Shown: one piece after another, positions 43,249 to 51,332 of the stretch
Numbering within the stretch: position 1 is the stretch's first letter
How the letters are laid out: each line of letters opens with the position of its first letter
Origin: Desulfobacteraceae bacterium
GTDB lineage: Bacteria; Desulfobacterota; Desulfobacteria; Desulfobacterales; JAABSP01
DNA length: 64,000 nucleotides
NCBI GenBank assembly: GCA_011390345.1
Contig: JAABSP010000023.1
Location: 1-64,000 of the forward strand
Direction: 5' to 3'
Notes under the pieces: generated by a model
Seen by the model: only the letters and a program-made list of their open reading frames with translations
Told to the model about the DNA's origin: nothing
Databases searched by the model: none
Translations under genes and position numbers: made by a program

Positions 43249-43911
43249 TGGGGCCTCCTTTTCTCTGGGGAGGATCGAAGTCGGGGGGCGGGTCTGCGAT
43301 GGCCAGCAGAATCTTCTCCTGATCCCTGCCCTGGTCCGCGAGACGCCGGGTGTTGAGGAGAAAGCGCCGGCGGCCCAGTTCCGGAAAATCCTGTTCCACA
43401 AAAAAGTCTTTGAAAAAATCCTGCTTCCGGATCGTATTCTCCATGAGCTGCCGCAGCTCCGGCATGTCCCACGCGCCGCCCGAGATCTCATAGAGGGGGC
43501 GGCCTTCGGTATCGGCTGTGCCGAGGCCGAAGGTTTCGTAAAAGGAGCGGTTGGCCGACAGGATCTTCAGACTGCGGTCCAGCACCAGCAGCGGCTCCCG
43601 AACCGTATCCACGATCGCTTCGGCATATCGGTGGCAAAGATCTGAACATCGAAGTGGCGGTCGAACTGCACCATGCATTCCCGCAGGAGGATGGCCACCG
43701 AATATGCCTCCTCTCCGGTGGAGCATCCGGCCACCCAGATCCGGAAGCTATCGTTGTCGGTCTTCTTTTTCTCCAGGGTATAAATCAGTTGCTCCTTGAG
43801 CGCGCCAAAGGCCCCCGAATAGTAGGGCCCGTTCCTGTCTTCCAGAAATGACTCCGGCCTCTTCTCGGCCTTATCCTTTCCTTCCGTCCGATCCTCCACT
43901 CTTTTTTTCAT
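43238..43911 (-). pseudogene. Remnant of a CheR-PAS signalling protein, frame-broken by deletion
   Basis: One frame (from 43911) encodes the SAM-binding part of a CheR methyltransferase (FRIWVAGCSTGEEAYSVAIL, then FDVQIFATD) and then loses homology. Another frame (to 43238) resumes with a PAS domain (EAIVDTVREPLLVLDRSLKI). The catalytic end of CheR is gone, and the change of frame at about 43630 marks a deletion. Complete relatives combine CheB, CheR and PAS in one large protein. Confidence 0.75.
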
Positions 43912-43971
43912 AGGAAAAGAAAAACCTTTAGAACTCTTTTCAAATCTCTGCCTGTCCTGTTTTCGATATTA

Positions 43972-44157
43972 TTATTCCGATTTCTCCCGGACCCTTCTCC
44001 GCTGGATCTCTTCGACGATTTTATCTGTCTGGTTTCCATCCAGCAACATATTCTTTGTGGTGGGGCTGTGGGCATGGGCCTCGCAAAGCTCCCCGTGGAC
44101 GCGTCCGTTCTTGCAATACCGAAGAATACATCCGCAGTCGAAAATTCTTTCATCCAT
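43972..44157 (-). CDS. Small cysteine-rich protein of 61 residues
   Basis: It begins MDERIFDCGCILRYCKNGR and has Cys/His residues (DCGC, YC, LCEAHAHS) that could bind zinc or iron. GGAGG lies 9 nt before the ATG. It is upstream of the CheR remnant on the same strand. No family recognised. It is unrelated in sequence to the two larger cysteine-rich paralogues. Confidence 0.5.
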   Translation of the reverse strand: MDERIFDCGCILRYCKNGRVHGELCEAHAHSPTTKNMLLDGNQTDKIVEEIQRRRVREKSE

Positions 44158-44282
44158 CGAGCAGCGCCTCCATCTTGAAATTTTTGGGCATTAAAATACT
44201 TTTTGGATCAAACCGGAAATGTGGTATATAAAGGATATCCGGATTGATCTAAATGGGTTGTCGATCCCGGATTATCCCTTCT

Positions 44283-44313
44283 CACCCCGGCTCTGATCGG
44301 CATGGCCGGGGTG
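44283..44313 (+). other. GC-rich hairpin in the 44.2-44.4 kb gap
   Basis: A 9-bp stem, CACCCCGGC with GCCGGGGTG, and a 13-nt loop are followed by a T/C-rich stretch. It lies 56 nt before a small gene and could be a weak terminator or leader structure. Confidence 0.35.
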
Positions 44314-44368
44314 TTTCATCTTCTTTTCTCATGTTTTGGGTGGGATTACAAGGACGTTTGGGTTTAAA

Positions 44369-44557
44369 ATGGATGAGAGGCGGCGTGTTGAGGAATTGAT
44401 GCACAGGCACGGCCATCGGATCGCCTATGTCCTCGACGGCGCGGGCAATTTCGAACGAAGCTCGGCACTGCAGACCATCATCAATTTCAGTGACTGCACA
44501 GCCTCCTACAGCGATGCGGAGATCAAACGTCTGGCCGCAACCATCAAAAAGAGTTGA
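44369..44557 (+). CDS. Small unrecognised protein of 62 residues
   Basis: Begins MDERRRVEELMHRHGHRIAY and has one cysteine. Its stop is 2 nt before the ATG of the DNA methyltransferase gene, so the two are probably co-transcribed. The charged, helical start could mediate protein or DNA contacts. I do not recognise a family. Confidence 0.5.
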   Translation: MDERRRVEELMHRHGHRIAYVLDGAGNFERSSALQTIINFSDCTASYSDAEIKRLAATIKKS

Positions 44558-44559
44558 AA

Positions 44560-45699
44560 ATGATCATTATGGCACATCGAAGTGAAGATTCAACCCCGCT
44601 TTCGGGAAAAGAGATACAACTCAGAGAGTGGAATGAACTCCGAAATCTGAAGACAACGGAGAAGGATGTCCATCTCTTCCATCTGGACACCGAATCCCCC
44701 TATTCAACTGCGGAAATCGAAGAAATCGTTTCAAATCTCAACCCGGTCCTGTTGAAAATGGCAGCACCATCCGTCGTATGTTTTCTGGTTTCTCCGGAGA
44801 ATGCCCTGCACCTGATCCCCGAAATCCAAAAAAGCCTCCATTACAAGCTCTGGATCAGCGTCCGCCGGGAAAATCCCATTGCCAAAGAGAACGATTTGGC
44901 CAATGCCCACATGGGCCTCATCATCTTTACAAAATACAGCACGGCCTTAAAGCACTGCAAGACGCAGATCGACTGGGATACGCGGTACCGGGAGGCCAAC
45001 ATTTTAAAACAGTGGTACTGCACAAGAGCCACATGCCTGAAAAAACGGAATTCTGCCGGTATCACGGACCGGGAGGAATTGACGGATCTCTGGTGGGATA
45101 TTCACCGGTTGAAGCACAATTCGAAAAGGGTGGATCACCCCTGTCAACTCCCGCCGCAACTGATGCGCCGCCTGATCTCCCTCTATACCCGGGAGGGGGA
45201 ATTCGTGCTCGACCCGTTCAACGGCGCCGGCACCACAACCCTTGTGGCCCAGGAACTGGGAAGAAAGTACATCGGCTTCGAGTTGAGCGAATACTATCAC
45301 CAGATCGCCCTGAACCGCCATGAGGAACTGGAAGCGGGCATCGATCCCTTTGCCAAGCGGAAATATACCCCGACCGCAAAGAACAGCAGGGTAAAGCGGA
45401 TGAAAAAGCAGAAATATGCCGTTCCCAAAAAGACCCTGCAACTAGAAGTGAAGCGCATCGCGGAAGAGATCGGCCGGATTCCCACCCGTGAGGATGTGAA
45501 GGCGCACAGCCAGTATCCGTTTCATTATTTCGAGGAGTATTTCATCGATTGGGGGGAAGTCTGTTCGGCCGTGGGGGACAAGGGGATGAACGAAGCGCCG
45601 GAGTTGGAATATGAAACGCCGAAATATACACAGCTTACCCTGTTCGAGCGGCGGAAGCGGTATGCGCTGGAAATCGCGCGGAATGAAGAGAGTGGATGA
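44560..45699 (+). CDS. Beta-class DNA methyltransferase (N6-adenine/N4-cytosine type) with degenerate motif IV
   Basis: A protein of 379 residues. The SAM-binding motif lies late (VLDPFNGAGTTTLVA near 214, then IGFELSEYYHQIALNR), the order of beta-class enzymes. The catalytic motif IV that should precede it, (D/S/N)PP(Y/F/W), appears only as ESPYS near residue 44, so activity may be lost or changed. A KHNSKRVDHPCQLP segment just before motif I matches the family. The 100-residue basic C-terminus is extra. No partner restriction gene is visible, so an orphan methyltransferase is likely. Confidence 0.75.
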   Translation: MIIMAHRSEDSTPLSGKEIQLREWNELRNLKTTEKDVHLFHLDTESPYSTAEIEEIVSNLNPVLLKMAAPSVVCFLVSPENALHLIPEIQKSLHYKLWISVRRENPIAKENDLANAHMGLIIFTKYSTALKHCKTQIDWDTRYREANILKQWYCTRATCLKKRNSAGITDREELTDLWWDIHRLKHNSKRVDHPCQLPPQLMRRLISLYTREGEFVLDPFNGAGTTTLVAQELGRKYIGFELSEYYHQIALNRHEELEAGIDPFAKRKYTPTAKNSRVKRMKKQKYAVPKKTLQLEVKRIAEEIGRIPTREDVKAHSQYPFHYFEEYFIDWGEVCSAVGDKGMNEAPELEYETPKYTQLTLFERRKRYALEIARNEESG

Positions 45700-45739
45700 A
45701 AAGAATCATTTTCCGGTTCCGGCCCCATCCGCTATTTCA

Positions 45740-46336
45740 TCAGGTCTCGCTATCCAGCCGAATCGTATGCGTAGAACAGGAGATGCACGGATCATAGGCC
45801 CGCACCAGCATCTCCATCCCCAGCCGGATCTCCCGGTCATCCCCGTCGGAGATCCCCGTCACATAATCCGCTAAATCCGCATTGATGCTGCCGAGATTCT
45901 GCGCCGTGGGAATCAGTTGGTTGGCGTAGGTGCAGATCCCGTTTCCGTCGAATTCATACTCGTGAAAAAGGGTCCCTCTGGGCGCTTCCACCACGCCCAC
46001 GCCGCGGCCGGCTTTGGGAACCGCCGGTTTTTGGGGCCGCAGATCCAGCGGCGCCTGCTCGAGCAGCACAAATGGCTCGATCTCCGGGGAGGAAAGCTCG
46101 GGGGGATCGCCTTCCCGGTAGGTGAAGACCGTCTCCTCGGGCGGAAAAAACCCCTTTTTGGGCGGAAGATCCGTGGTCGTATACTCCGGAACCCAGTCCG
46201 ACGGCTTCTCCAGCCAGTCGAAGATGACGGTTTCGGGGGCTTTGGGCCGGCACCGGGGCCCCATGACCGGCAAATCCTTCAGAAGATCTGCCAGCAGCCG
46301 CTCCATCTCCCTGTGGGTGATAATGTAGTTCGTCAT
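45740..46336 (-). pseudogene. Chimaera of a sulfhydrogenase beta subunit and a Ni-hydrogenase large subunit
   Basis: The first 85 or so residues (MTNYIITHREMERLLADLLK, then PKKGFFPPEETVFTY) match the N-terminus of sulfhydrogenase-type beta subunits. After FVLLE the frame continues with the C-terminus of a Ni-dependent hydrogenase large subunit (VVEAPRGTLFHEYEFD, LIPTAQNLGSINADL, and the nickel-ligand end DPCISCSTH). In complete operons these subunits are separate, with other genes between. One deletion that removed the middle and fused the frames explains this. The product lacks most of both subunits. Confidence 0.82.
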
Positions 46337-46512
46337 ATCCTTTGGGTTGTTTTTGGTTTCAAAACAACGGGTTTTCCAGTTTTCCATTTATACAGGGTAT
46401 CAAAAGGGAAGAATGCGCGTAAATGGGTAAAAGACTGTAGATTTCAGGTACAGGATCAAGCCATGACAGAATTGCTGTTGACATCAATTGCGCACTACCC
46501 TAATCTAAATTT

Positions 46513-46743
46513 ATGGAAAACGTAACCGTCACACTCGATGAAGAGATCGCATCATGGGTTCGGGTCAATGCCGAACAGCGCGGAACCGATATATCCATAC
46601 TGGTCAGCGAGATTCTGGAAGAAAAAATGCGGGAAGAAGAGGGCTATTACAAATCGATGCGGAACTTCCTTTCCAGACCTCCATCGATGATAAATGCATC
46701 CGGAACAGCGTATCCTTGCCGCGATACCCTTCATGAGCGATAA
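46513..46743 (+). CDS. Ribbon-helix-helix antitoxin
   Basis: A 76-residue protein starting MENVTVTLDEEIASWVRVNAEQ, the typical CopG/RHH DNA-binding opening, with a charged middle (ILEEKMREEEGYYKSM). It overlaps the PIN toxin by 11 nt. It should bind its own promoter and the toxin. Confidence 0.75.
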   Translation: MENVTVTLDEEIASWVRVNAEQRGTDISILVSEILEEKMREEEGYYKSMRNFLSRPPSMINASGTAYPCRDTLHER

Positions 46744-47182
46744 AATATTTGTCGATACGAATGTCCTTGTCTATTGCCGTGATGCTGGGAAACCGGAAAA
46801 GCAAGACCGGGCAATGGCTTGGATTGCGCATCTTTGGAAATCCAGGACGGGTCGAATAAGTGTTCAAGTTTTTCAGGAATATTATTCGATAGTTACGACT
46901 AAACTCAAGCCGGGAATGGACCCTTTGAATGCTCGTGAAGATGTCGAGTCGCTATTTGCATGGCGACCGATTTCGGTCAATGCGGCTGTCATCAGAGGCG
47001 CATGGAACATTCAGGATCGATATCGACTCTCCTGGTGGGATTCATTGATCGTATCCGCTGCACTGATCGACAATTGTGATTTCCTTCTGACGGAAGACCT
47101 GCAGAGGAATCAGAAGTTTGAAAACCTTCGTGTAATCAATCCCTTTGATTATACGCCGGAATCTCTCCTCTCTCAGAGATAA
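46733..47182 (+). CDS. PIN-domain toxin (VapC-like)
   Basis: A 149-residue PIN protein with KIFVDTNVLVYCRD near residue 3, VQVFQEYYSIVTT near 44, LSWWDSLIVSAAL near 104 and FLLTEDL near 122. These give the expected four acidic positions. ATG 46733 lies inside the antitoxin gene end. The two genes form a VapBC-like pair. Confidence 0.88.
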   Translation: MSDKIFVDTNVLVYCRDAGKPEKQDRAMAWIAHLWKSRTGRISVQVFQEYYSIVTTKLKPGMDPLNAREDVESLFAWRPISVNAAVIRGAWNIQDRYRLSWWDSLIVSAALIDNCDFLLTEDLQRNQKFENLRVINPFDYTPESLLSQR

Positions 47183-47409
47183 TCCTGCTTTTTTCTACCA
47201 TTGTTTCATTGAATCCATTTCTTATCAGTAAAATGAGAAAAAACTCTTTACGGGAATTCGTTTTTTGGTTATGAATGGAAAGCAGGTCTGTTATCGAATG
47301 ACATGACCCCTGCGCTCATAACCGGTAAAGAGGAAGGGGGGATGCAAAATTCCATCGAAGTTCCGGCAGGTTGTACCACTTTAACTTCAATGTGAGAAGG
47401 AGACAGGTG

Positions 47410-47760
47410 ATGGCCAATTTTCTTTTTGTCCTGAGCAAGGACGACAACGAGGCGGCGACCCGGTGTTTTCAGTTTGCGAAAATCGCCCATTCCAAGGATC
47501 ACAACGTCAATGTCTTTCTGATCGACGGCGGCGTGATGTGGGCAGATAAAGAGCGGAACATGGATATCAAGTCCCCCACCGGGGACTGCCCCAACGACTA
47601 TCTCCCCTATCTTGTGGAAAAGGAAGTCCCCATCGGGGTCTGAATCCCCTGCGCCAAGGCTCGTCAGGTTGACGAGTCCAGGTTTTTCGCCAACATGATC
47701 CTCGACGGCGGCCCCAATCTGATCGATATGGCGGCAGAAGCCAAGGTTTTCAACTTTTAA
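47410..47760 (+). CDS. DsrE-family protein with in-frame UGA: predicted selenoprotein
   Basis: A DsrE/DsrF-like protein of 116 residues if the TGA at 47641-47643 is read as selenocysteine (position 78). Before it: MANFLFVLSKDDNEAATRCF through VEKEVPIGV. After it, in frame: IPCAKARQVDESRFFANMIL and on to AEAKVFNF, then TAA. Relatives have Cys at the Sec position, so the motif becomes U-x-x-C, a redox pair. A hairpin of the bacterial SECIS type follows the UGA (47660-47676). DsrE-like selenoproteins are known from sulfate reducers. ATG 47410 follows AAGGAG. Standard gene callers would stop at 47643. The 227-bp gap before it shows no gene. Confidence 0.87.
47660..47676 (+). promoter_or_regulatory. 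Predicted SECIS hairpin
   Basis: A perfect 7-bp stem, CTCGTCA with TGACGAG, and a GGT loop begin 16 nt after the UGA. Stem position and a G/U loop match bacterial SECIS elements, which bind SelB and recode UGA. Confidence 0.7.
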
Positions 47761-47897
47761 TTCATTTTGCCGATCCGGATTTTGCATTGTAAATAAAGAC
47801 AACAGGTTTGCTCGGCCTTTTCTCTGTTGAAGCTGTTTTCCCGCGCAAACCTGTTTTTGTTCCGGACTTGACCTTCGGAATCGGTTGCGGAGATCCA

Positions 47898-48365
47898 ATG
47901 GAACCCATCGGAAGCATCCATTCGCCCCACGAAGATATCGAAAATATGCCCATCCAGCCCAAGGGCGCAGTGGATGTGGAGGGAAAAATCTCGATCCACC
48001 CGCCCTATGTGGAGGGCCTCAAGGATATCGAGGGCTTCAGCCACATCTATCTCATCTACCCCTTTCACAAGGCCGCGAGAACGAGCCTGCGGGTGACGCC
48101 CTTCATGGACACGAAGGAAAGAGGCGTCTTTGCCACCCGTTCGCCCCTGAGGCCCAACCACATCGGCATCTCCATCGTCCGGCTGGTCCGACGAGAAGGG
48201 GCAGTGCTTTTCGTGAAAGACATCGACATCTTGAACGGCACGCCCCTGTGGGACATCAAGCCCTACATCGAAAACTTCGACCGGGTGGAAGGGAGCGTAT
48301 CGGGATGGATGACGGCCGATGTGGAAGAAGTTTCGCAAAAGCGTTCGGATGGTCGATTCAAATAG
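47898..48365 (+). CDS. trmO: tRNA (N6-threonylcarbamoyladenosine(37)-N6)-methyltransferase, TrmO/TsaA family
   Basis: A 155-residue single-domain UPF0066 protein. Visible motifs are MEPIGSIHSPHEDIENMPIQ at the start, LKDIEGFSHIYLIYPFHKA near 40, and the signature GVFATRSPLRPNHIGISIVRL near 75. TrmO uses SAM to methylate t6A37 of tRNA. GGAG lies 5 nt before ATG 47898; the longer upstream frame is not homologous. Confidence 0.9.
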   Translation: MEPIGSIHSPHEDIENMPIQPKGAVDVEGKISIHPPYVEGLKDIEGFSHIYLIYPFHKAARTSLRVTPFMDTKERGVFATRSPLRPNHIGISIVRLVRREGAVLFVKDIDILNGTPLWDIKPYIENFDRVEGSVSGWMTADVEEVSQKRSDGRFK

Positions 48366-48448
48366 GGAAGAGGAAGCGCGCCTTTCTTTTTGAATGTTGA
48401 GGGTGAACGAAATATCGAAAGCAGATAATATCCCAAAATATTTATGGA

Positions 48449-48501
48449 TTGACAAAACTCCCCTTTCCGGTTACATTCAGACTGGTCTAAAAACTAGTCT
48501 G
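48449..48501 (+). promoter_or_regulatory. Promoter and inverted-repeat operator of a Phd/PIN pair
   Basis: TTGACA (48449-48454), 17 nt, TACATT (48472-48477) is a near-consensus sigma70 promoter. An imperfect inverted repeat, CAGACTGGT and ACTAGTCTG (8 of 9 pairs, 6-nt spacer, 48478-48501), covers the expected start point, as in autoregulated antitoxin operons. Confidence 0.7.
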
Positions 48502-48513
48502 AGGAGGTTGATG

Positions 48514-48753
48514 ATGGAAACAGTCGGTGCATATGAGGCCAAAACGAATCTTCCCAAGCTGCTGGAACGGGTCAAAAATGGGGAGCGCTTTACGATCACA
48601 AAACATGGCGTTCCGGTTGCGGTTTTACAACCCGCGGATAGCCGAAAAACGATGAATATTGAATCCGTCATTCAAGAACTCCGGAAATTTCGGGAAGGAA
48701 ATTCTCTGAACGGCATTACGATTCGGGAGATGATCGAGGAAGGAAGACGTTGA
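48514..48753 (+). CDS. Phd/YefM-family antitoxin
   Basis: A 79-residue protein with the Phd opening METVGAYEAKTNLPKLLERV and KHGVPVAVLQP near 32. The N-terminus binds the operator and the C-terminus the toxin. AGGAGG lies 6 nt before ATG 48514 (a second ATG at 48511 is too close). It overlaps the toxin gene by 4 nt. Confidence 0.88.
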   Translation: METVGAYEAKTNLPKLLERVKNGERFTITKHGVPVAVLQPADSRKTMNIESVIQELRKFREGNSLNGITIREMIEEGRR

Positions 48754-49172
48754 TCTCTGAAATTTTTGTTGTGGACAATTCCATTGTCATGTCCTGGTGC
48801 TTCAATGATGAAGCCAATGATTACGCAGATCGTGTCCTTGACCGGCTTGCCGCAGGAGCTGCATTCGTACCCTCCATCTGGCCCCTCGAGGTGGTGAATG
48901 TTCTGCTGGTGGCCGAGCGAAAAAAAAGACTCGAAACATTCGACTGCGTTCGTTTCCTCAGATTTCTGGAACAATTGCCAATCACTGTCGAATATGGGCA
49001 AGGGGAAGTGAGAATGAAGGAGCTGCTATCGCTGGCAAGGTCAAACCGTTTATCGAGCTATGATGCCGCTTATCTGGATCTGGCAATGCGAAAGGGAGTA
49101 CCGATTGCCACCCTTGACAATGCCCTGGCGAAAGCGGCCAAAAAGACAGGGATAGCCATCCTTACGGCCTGA
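48750..49172 (+). CDS. PIN-domain toxin (VapC-like) paired with Phd antitoxin
   Basis: A 140-residue PIN protein: FVVDNSIVMSWCFNDE near residue 6, IWPLEVVNVLLVAERKKR near 42, LSSYDAAYLDLAMRKGVPIATLD near 100. The acidic residues are in place. The start is TTG 48750 overlapping the antitoxin stop; GGAAGG precedes it. Confidence 0.88.
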   Translation: MISEIFVVDNSIVMSWCFNDEANDYADRVLDRLAAGAAFVPSIWPLEVVNVLLVAERKKRLETFDCVRFLRFLEQLPITVEYGQGEVRMKELLSLARSNRLSSYDAAYLDLAMRKGVPIATLDNALAKAAKKTGIAILTA

Positions 49173-49295
49173 AAAAAGATCCTTGTGTTTCGACCGGAGG
49201 AAAAGGAACTCCACGAATCCTTGTAGTCCGACCAATGCGCAAAAGCAAGAGAAAAATTCGAGGGAAGGCAACCCCCGAGAAGAGCCGCCCCCCCC

Positions 49296-50456
49296 TCAAC
49301 AAGGCTCGGCTCTTTCGGGCGTCATCGGCCTATCGGATTGCTTCATACCGCCCCGGAACCCCTTTGGAGGAGAGGACGATCTGCCAGAGCTGGTTCTTTC
49401 GGGCCCGGAAAGCCGGAAAGCCCCCGCGCAGGAGAGAAGATAATACTCCCACATCCGGTAGAACTGTTCATCATACTTTTCCTTAAGATCCTCCCAGCTT
49501 TCGGTGAAATTCCGATGCCATTCCAGAAGGGTCTTTTCATAATCCGTACCCAGGTTCTGCCAGTCCTCCAGCACGAAATACTTTTCAACGGCACTGCTGG
49601 TCTGTCCGGGGCTGGGGAGCATGGAGTTGGGGAAGATGTATTTTTCAATCCAGGGATCGGTATTTTTGGCGGCCCGGTTCCGGCCGATGGTCTGGAGCAG
49701 AAAGAGCCCGTCGTCCTTTAAAAGGCTGCAGATGACCCGCATATAGGTCTCATAGTTCTTATACCCCACATGCTCGAACATCCCCACTGAGACGATCCGG
49801 TCGTATTTGCCCGACAGCTCCCGGTAATCCTGCAGCCGGATCTCCACCGGCAGCCCTTCTGCCATCTCCCGGCCGTATTCGGCCTGCTCTTTAGATACGG
49901 TGACGCCGGTCACCTCTGCGCCATACCGCTCCGCGGCAAAGCAGGCGGCTCCGCCCCAGCCGCATCCCACATCGAGCACCTTCATGCCGGGCTCCAGGTG
50001 CAGCTTTCGGCAGATCAGGTCAAGTTTGGCCTCCTGGGCCTCGTCCAGAGTGCAGGCGTCTTTCCAGTAGGCGCAGCTATAGACCATGTATTTGTCGAGC
50101 ATGGATTTAAAGAGATCATTGCCGGTGTCATAATGGCGCTCGCCGATTTCAAAGGCCCGGGTCGATTTCTGAAAATTGTAGATCGTAGCCCTGGCATAAT
50201 CGACGGCAGACCGCCAGGTCCGAACGCTCTCCTCGATGCCGGCCGAAAGAATCCGGCAGAAGAACTCATCCAGCCGGGGACAGTCCCACCAGGTCTGCAT
50301 GTAGGACTCCCCCAGCCCCAGGGACCCTTTGGTGAGGATACTCGGATAGAGTTGAGGATCGTACACCCGGATATCCCAGGGCCGCTCTCCGTTGATTTGG
50401 ATGTCTGCCTTTTCCAAATACCCTCGGACCCTTTTTTGAAACGTCGATAGTTTCAT
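49296..50456 (-). CDS. cfa: Cyclopropane-fatty-acyl-phospholipid synthase with frameshifted C-terminus
   Basis: A 386-residue frame in which all but the end matches Cfa (E. coli 382): FEIGERHYDTGNDLFKSMLD near 125, the SAM site VLDVGCGWGGAACFAAE near 178, and VSVGMFEHVGYKNYE near 242. It methylenates double bonds of membrane phospholipids. A perfect 8-bp tandem duplication (49405-49420) shifts the frame after AGAFR. The other frame encodes the expected ending, ARKNQLWQIVLSSKGVPG and a stop at 49330. As written, the last 25 or so residues are foreign, so function may be impaired. The start 50456 follows AAGGAGG. Confidence 0.88.
   Translation of the reverse strand: MKLSTFQKRVRGYLEKADIQINGERPWDIRVYDPQLYPSILTKGSLGLGESYMQTWWDCPRLDEFFCRILSAGIEESVRTWRSAVDYARATIYNFQKSTRAFEIGERHYDTGNDLFKSMLDKYMVYSCAYWKDACTLDEAQEAKLDLICRKLHLEPGMKVLDVGCGWGGAACFAAERYGAEVTGVTVSKEQAEYGREMAEGLPVEIRLQDYRELSGKYDRIVSVGMFEHVGYKNYETYMRVICSLLKDDGLFLLQTIGRNRAAKNTDPWIEKYIFPNSMLPSPGQTSSAVEKYFVLEDWQNLGTDYEKTLLEWHRNFTESWEDLKEKYDEQFYRMWEYYLLSCAGAFRLSGPERTSSGRSSSPPKGFRGGMKQSDRPMTPERAEPC
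49405..49420. repeat. Perfect 8-bp tandem duplication causing the cfa frameshift
   Basis: CCGGAAAG occurs twice in a row. Deleting one copy restores the conserved C-terminus of Cfa. Confidence 0.9.
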
Positions 50457-50689
50457 TGCCGAACCTCCTTTTTTAAATCCTGCTTCAGAAAAATATCCCA
50501 TTACTACAGAATATTTTGACATGACCTGCCAAGGGCGGGGTATAGGGTCAACACCCGATTTTTTTTAGCAGAATACCCCAAAGCCATAAGATTTCCCGGA
50601 TAAGGACCTTTATGCTTGCCGATTCTTTCAGGATTGTTTACTTTAATAGGCAGGTAGTTCAAATGGAACCTCAACAGAAAGGTGGCGCG

Positions 50690-51313
50690 ATGAGATTACC
50701 ATTGGAGATTACGTTTCGAGGGCTGGAATCGAATGAGGATGCAAAGGATTTGATTCGACAGAAGGCGGAAAAGATCTCTAAAGTCGCCGAAAACCTGATA
50801 AGCTGCCGGGTGGCAGTGGAGAAGAAGCAGAAACACCAGCAATCGGGCAATCCCTTTCGGGTGCGCATCGATCTACGCATGCCGCCGGGGCAGGAGATCG
50901 TGGTGGACAGCGGAGAGGGGAAGGAGGGATTTCTCCATGACAATCTGCTGACCGTGATCCGAGAAATGTTCGAAATTGCCCTTCGGCGGGTAAAGAAGGT
51001 TGTGCGTCAGCAGCAGAATGCCGTAAAGGTGCATCCGCAGCAGGAGGTTTCCGGCACTGTGCTGCGGCTCTTCGAGGATGAGGGATACGGCTTCATCAAG
51101 ACCATCACAGGCCGGGAGATCTACTTCCACGAAAACAGCGTGATGAACAACGACTTCGACCGCTTGGAGGAGGGAACCGGCGTTGCCTACTTCGAGACCG
51201 AAGGGGAAAAAGGTCCCCAGGCCAGCACGGTACGGCTGGTGGACAAGCCGGGGGTCAGCGCTCCGAAGGTCGAGGGGGAGACGGCAATCGAACCTCCCAG
51301 AGGCTGGCAGTAA
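50690..51313 (+). CDS. HPF/RaiA ribosome-associated protein fused to a cold-shock domain
   Basis: A 207-residue protein. Residues 1-105 match the S30AE/HPF fold (LEITFRGLESNEDAKDLIRQ, CRVAVEKKQKHQQSGNPFRV), and residues 120-190 are a CspA-like domain (GTVLRLFEDEGYGFIKT, EIYFHENSVMNNDF). HPF proteins bind the decoding region of idle ribosomes, and cold-shock domains bind single-stranded RNA. The fusion suggests ribosome hibernation or mRNA handling under stress. ATG 50690 has AAGGTGG upstream. The C-terminal 20 residues are unstructured. Confidence 0.88.
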   Translation: MRLPLEITFRGLESNEDAKDLIRQKAEKISKVAENLISCRVAVEKKQKHQQSGNPFRVRIDLRMPPGQEIVVDSGEGKEGFLHDNLLTVIREMFEIALRRVKKVVRQQQNAVKVHPQQEVSGTVLRLFEDEGYGFIKTITGREIYFHENSVMNNDFDRLEEGTGVAYFETEGEKGPQASTVRLVDKPGVSAPKVEGETAIEPPRGWQ

Positions 51314-51332
51314 TCTGTACCTTTAACGGTTG

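Noticed and set aside
47641-47643. TGA as a true stop making DsrE a truncated pseudogene
   Set aside because: The downstream frame is fully conserved in type, UxxC replaces CxxC, and a SECIS-like hairpin follows.
47269-47898. 209-codon minus-strand frame covering the DsrE gene
   Set aside because: Shadow frame; the plus strand encodes a clear DsrE protein with UGA recoding.
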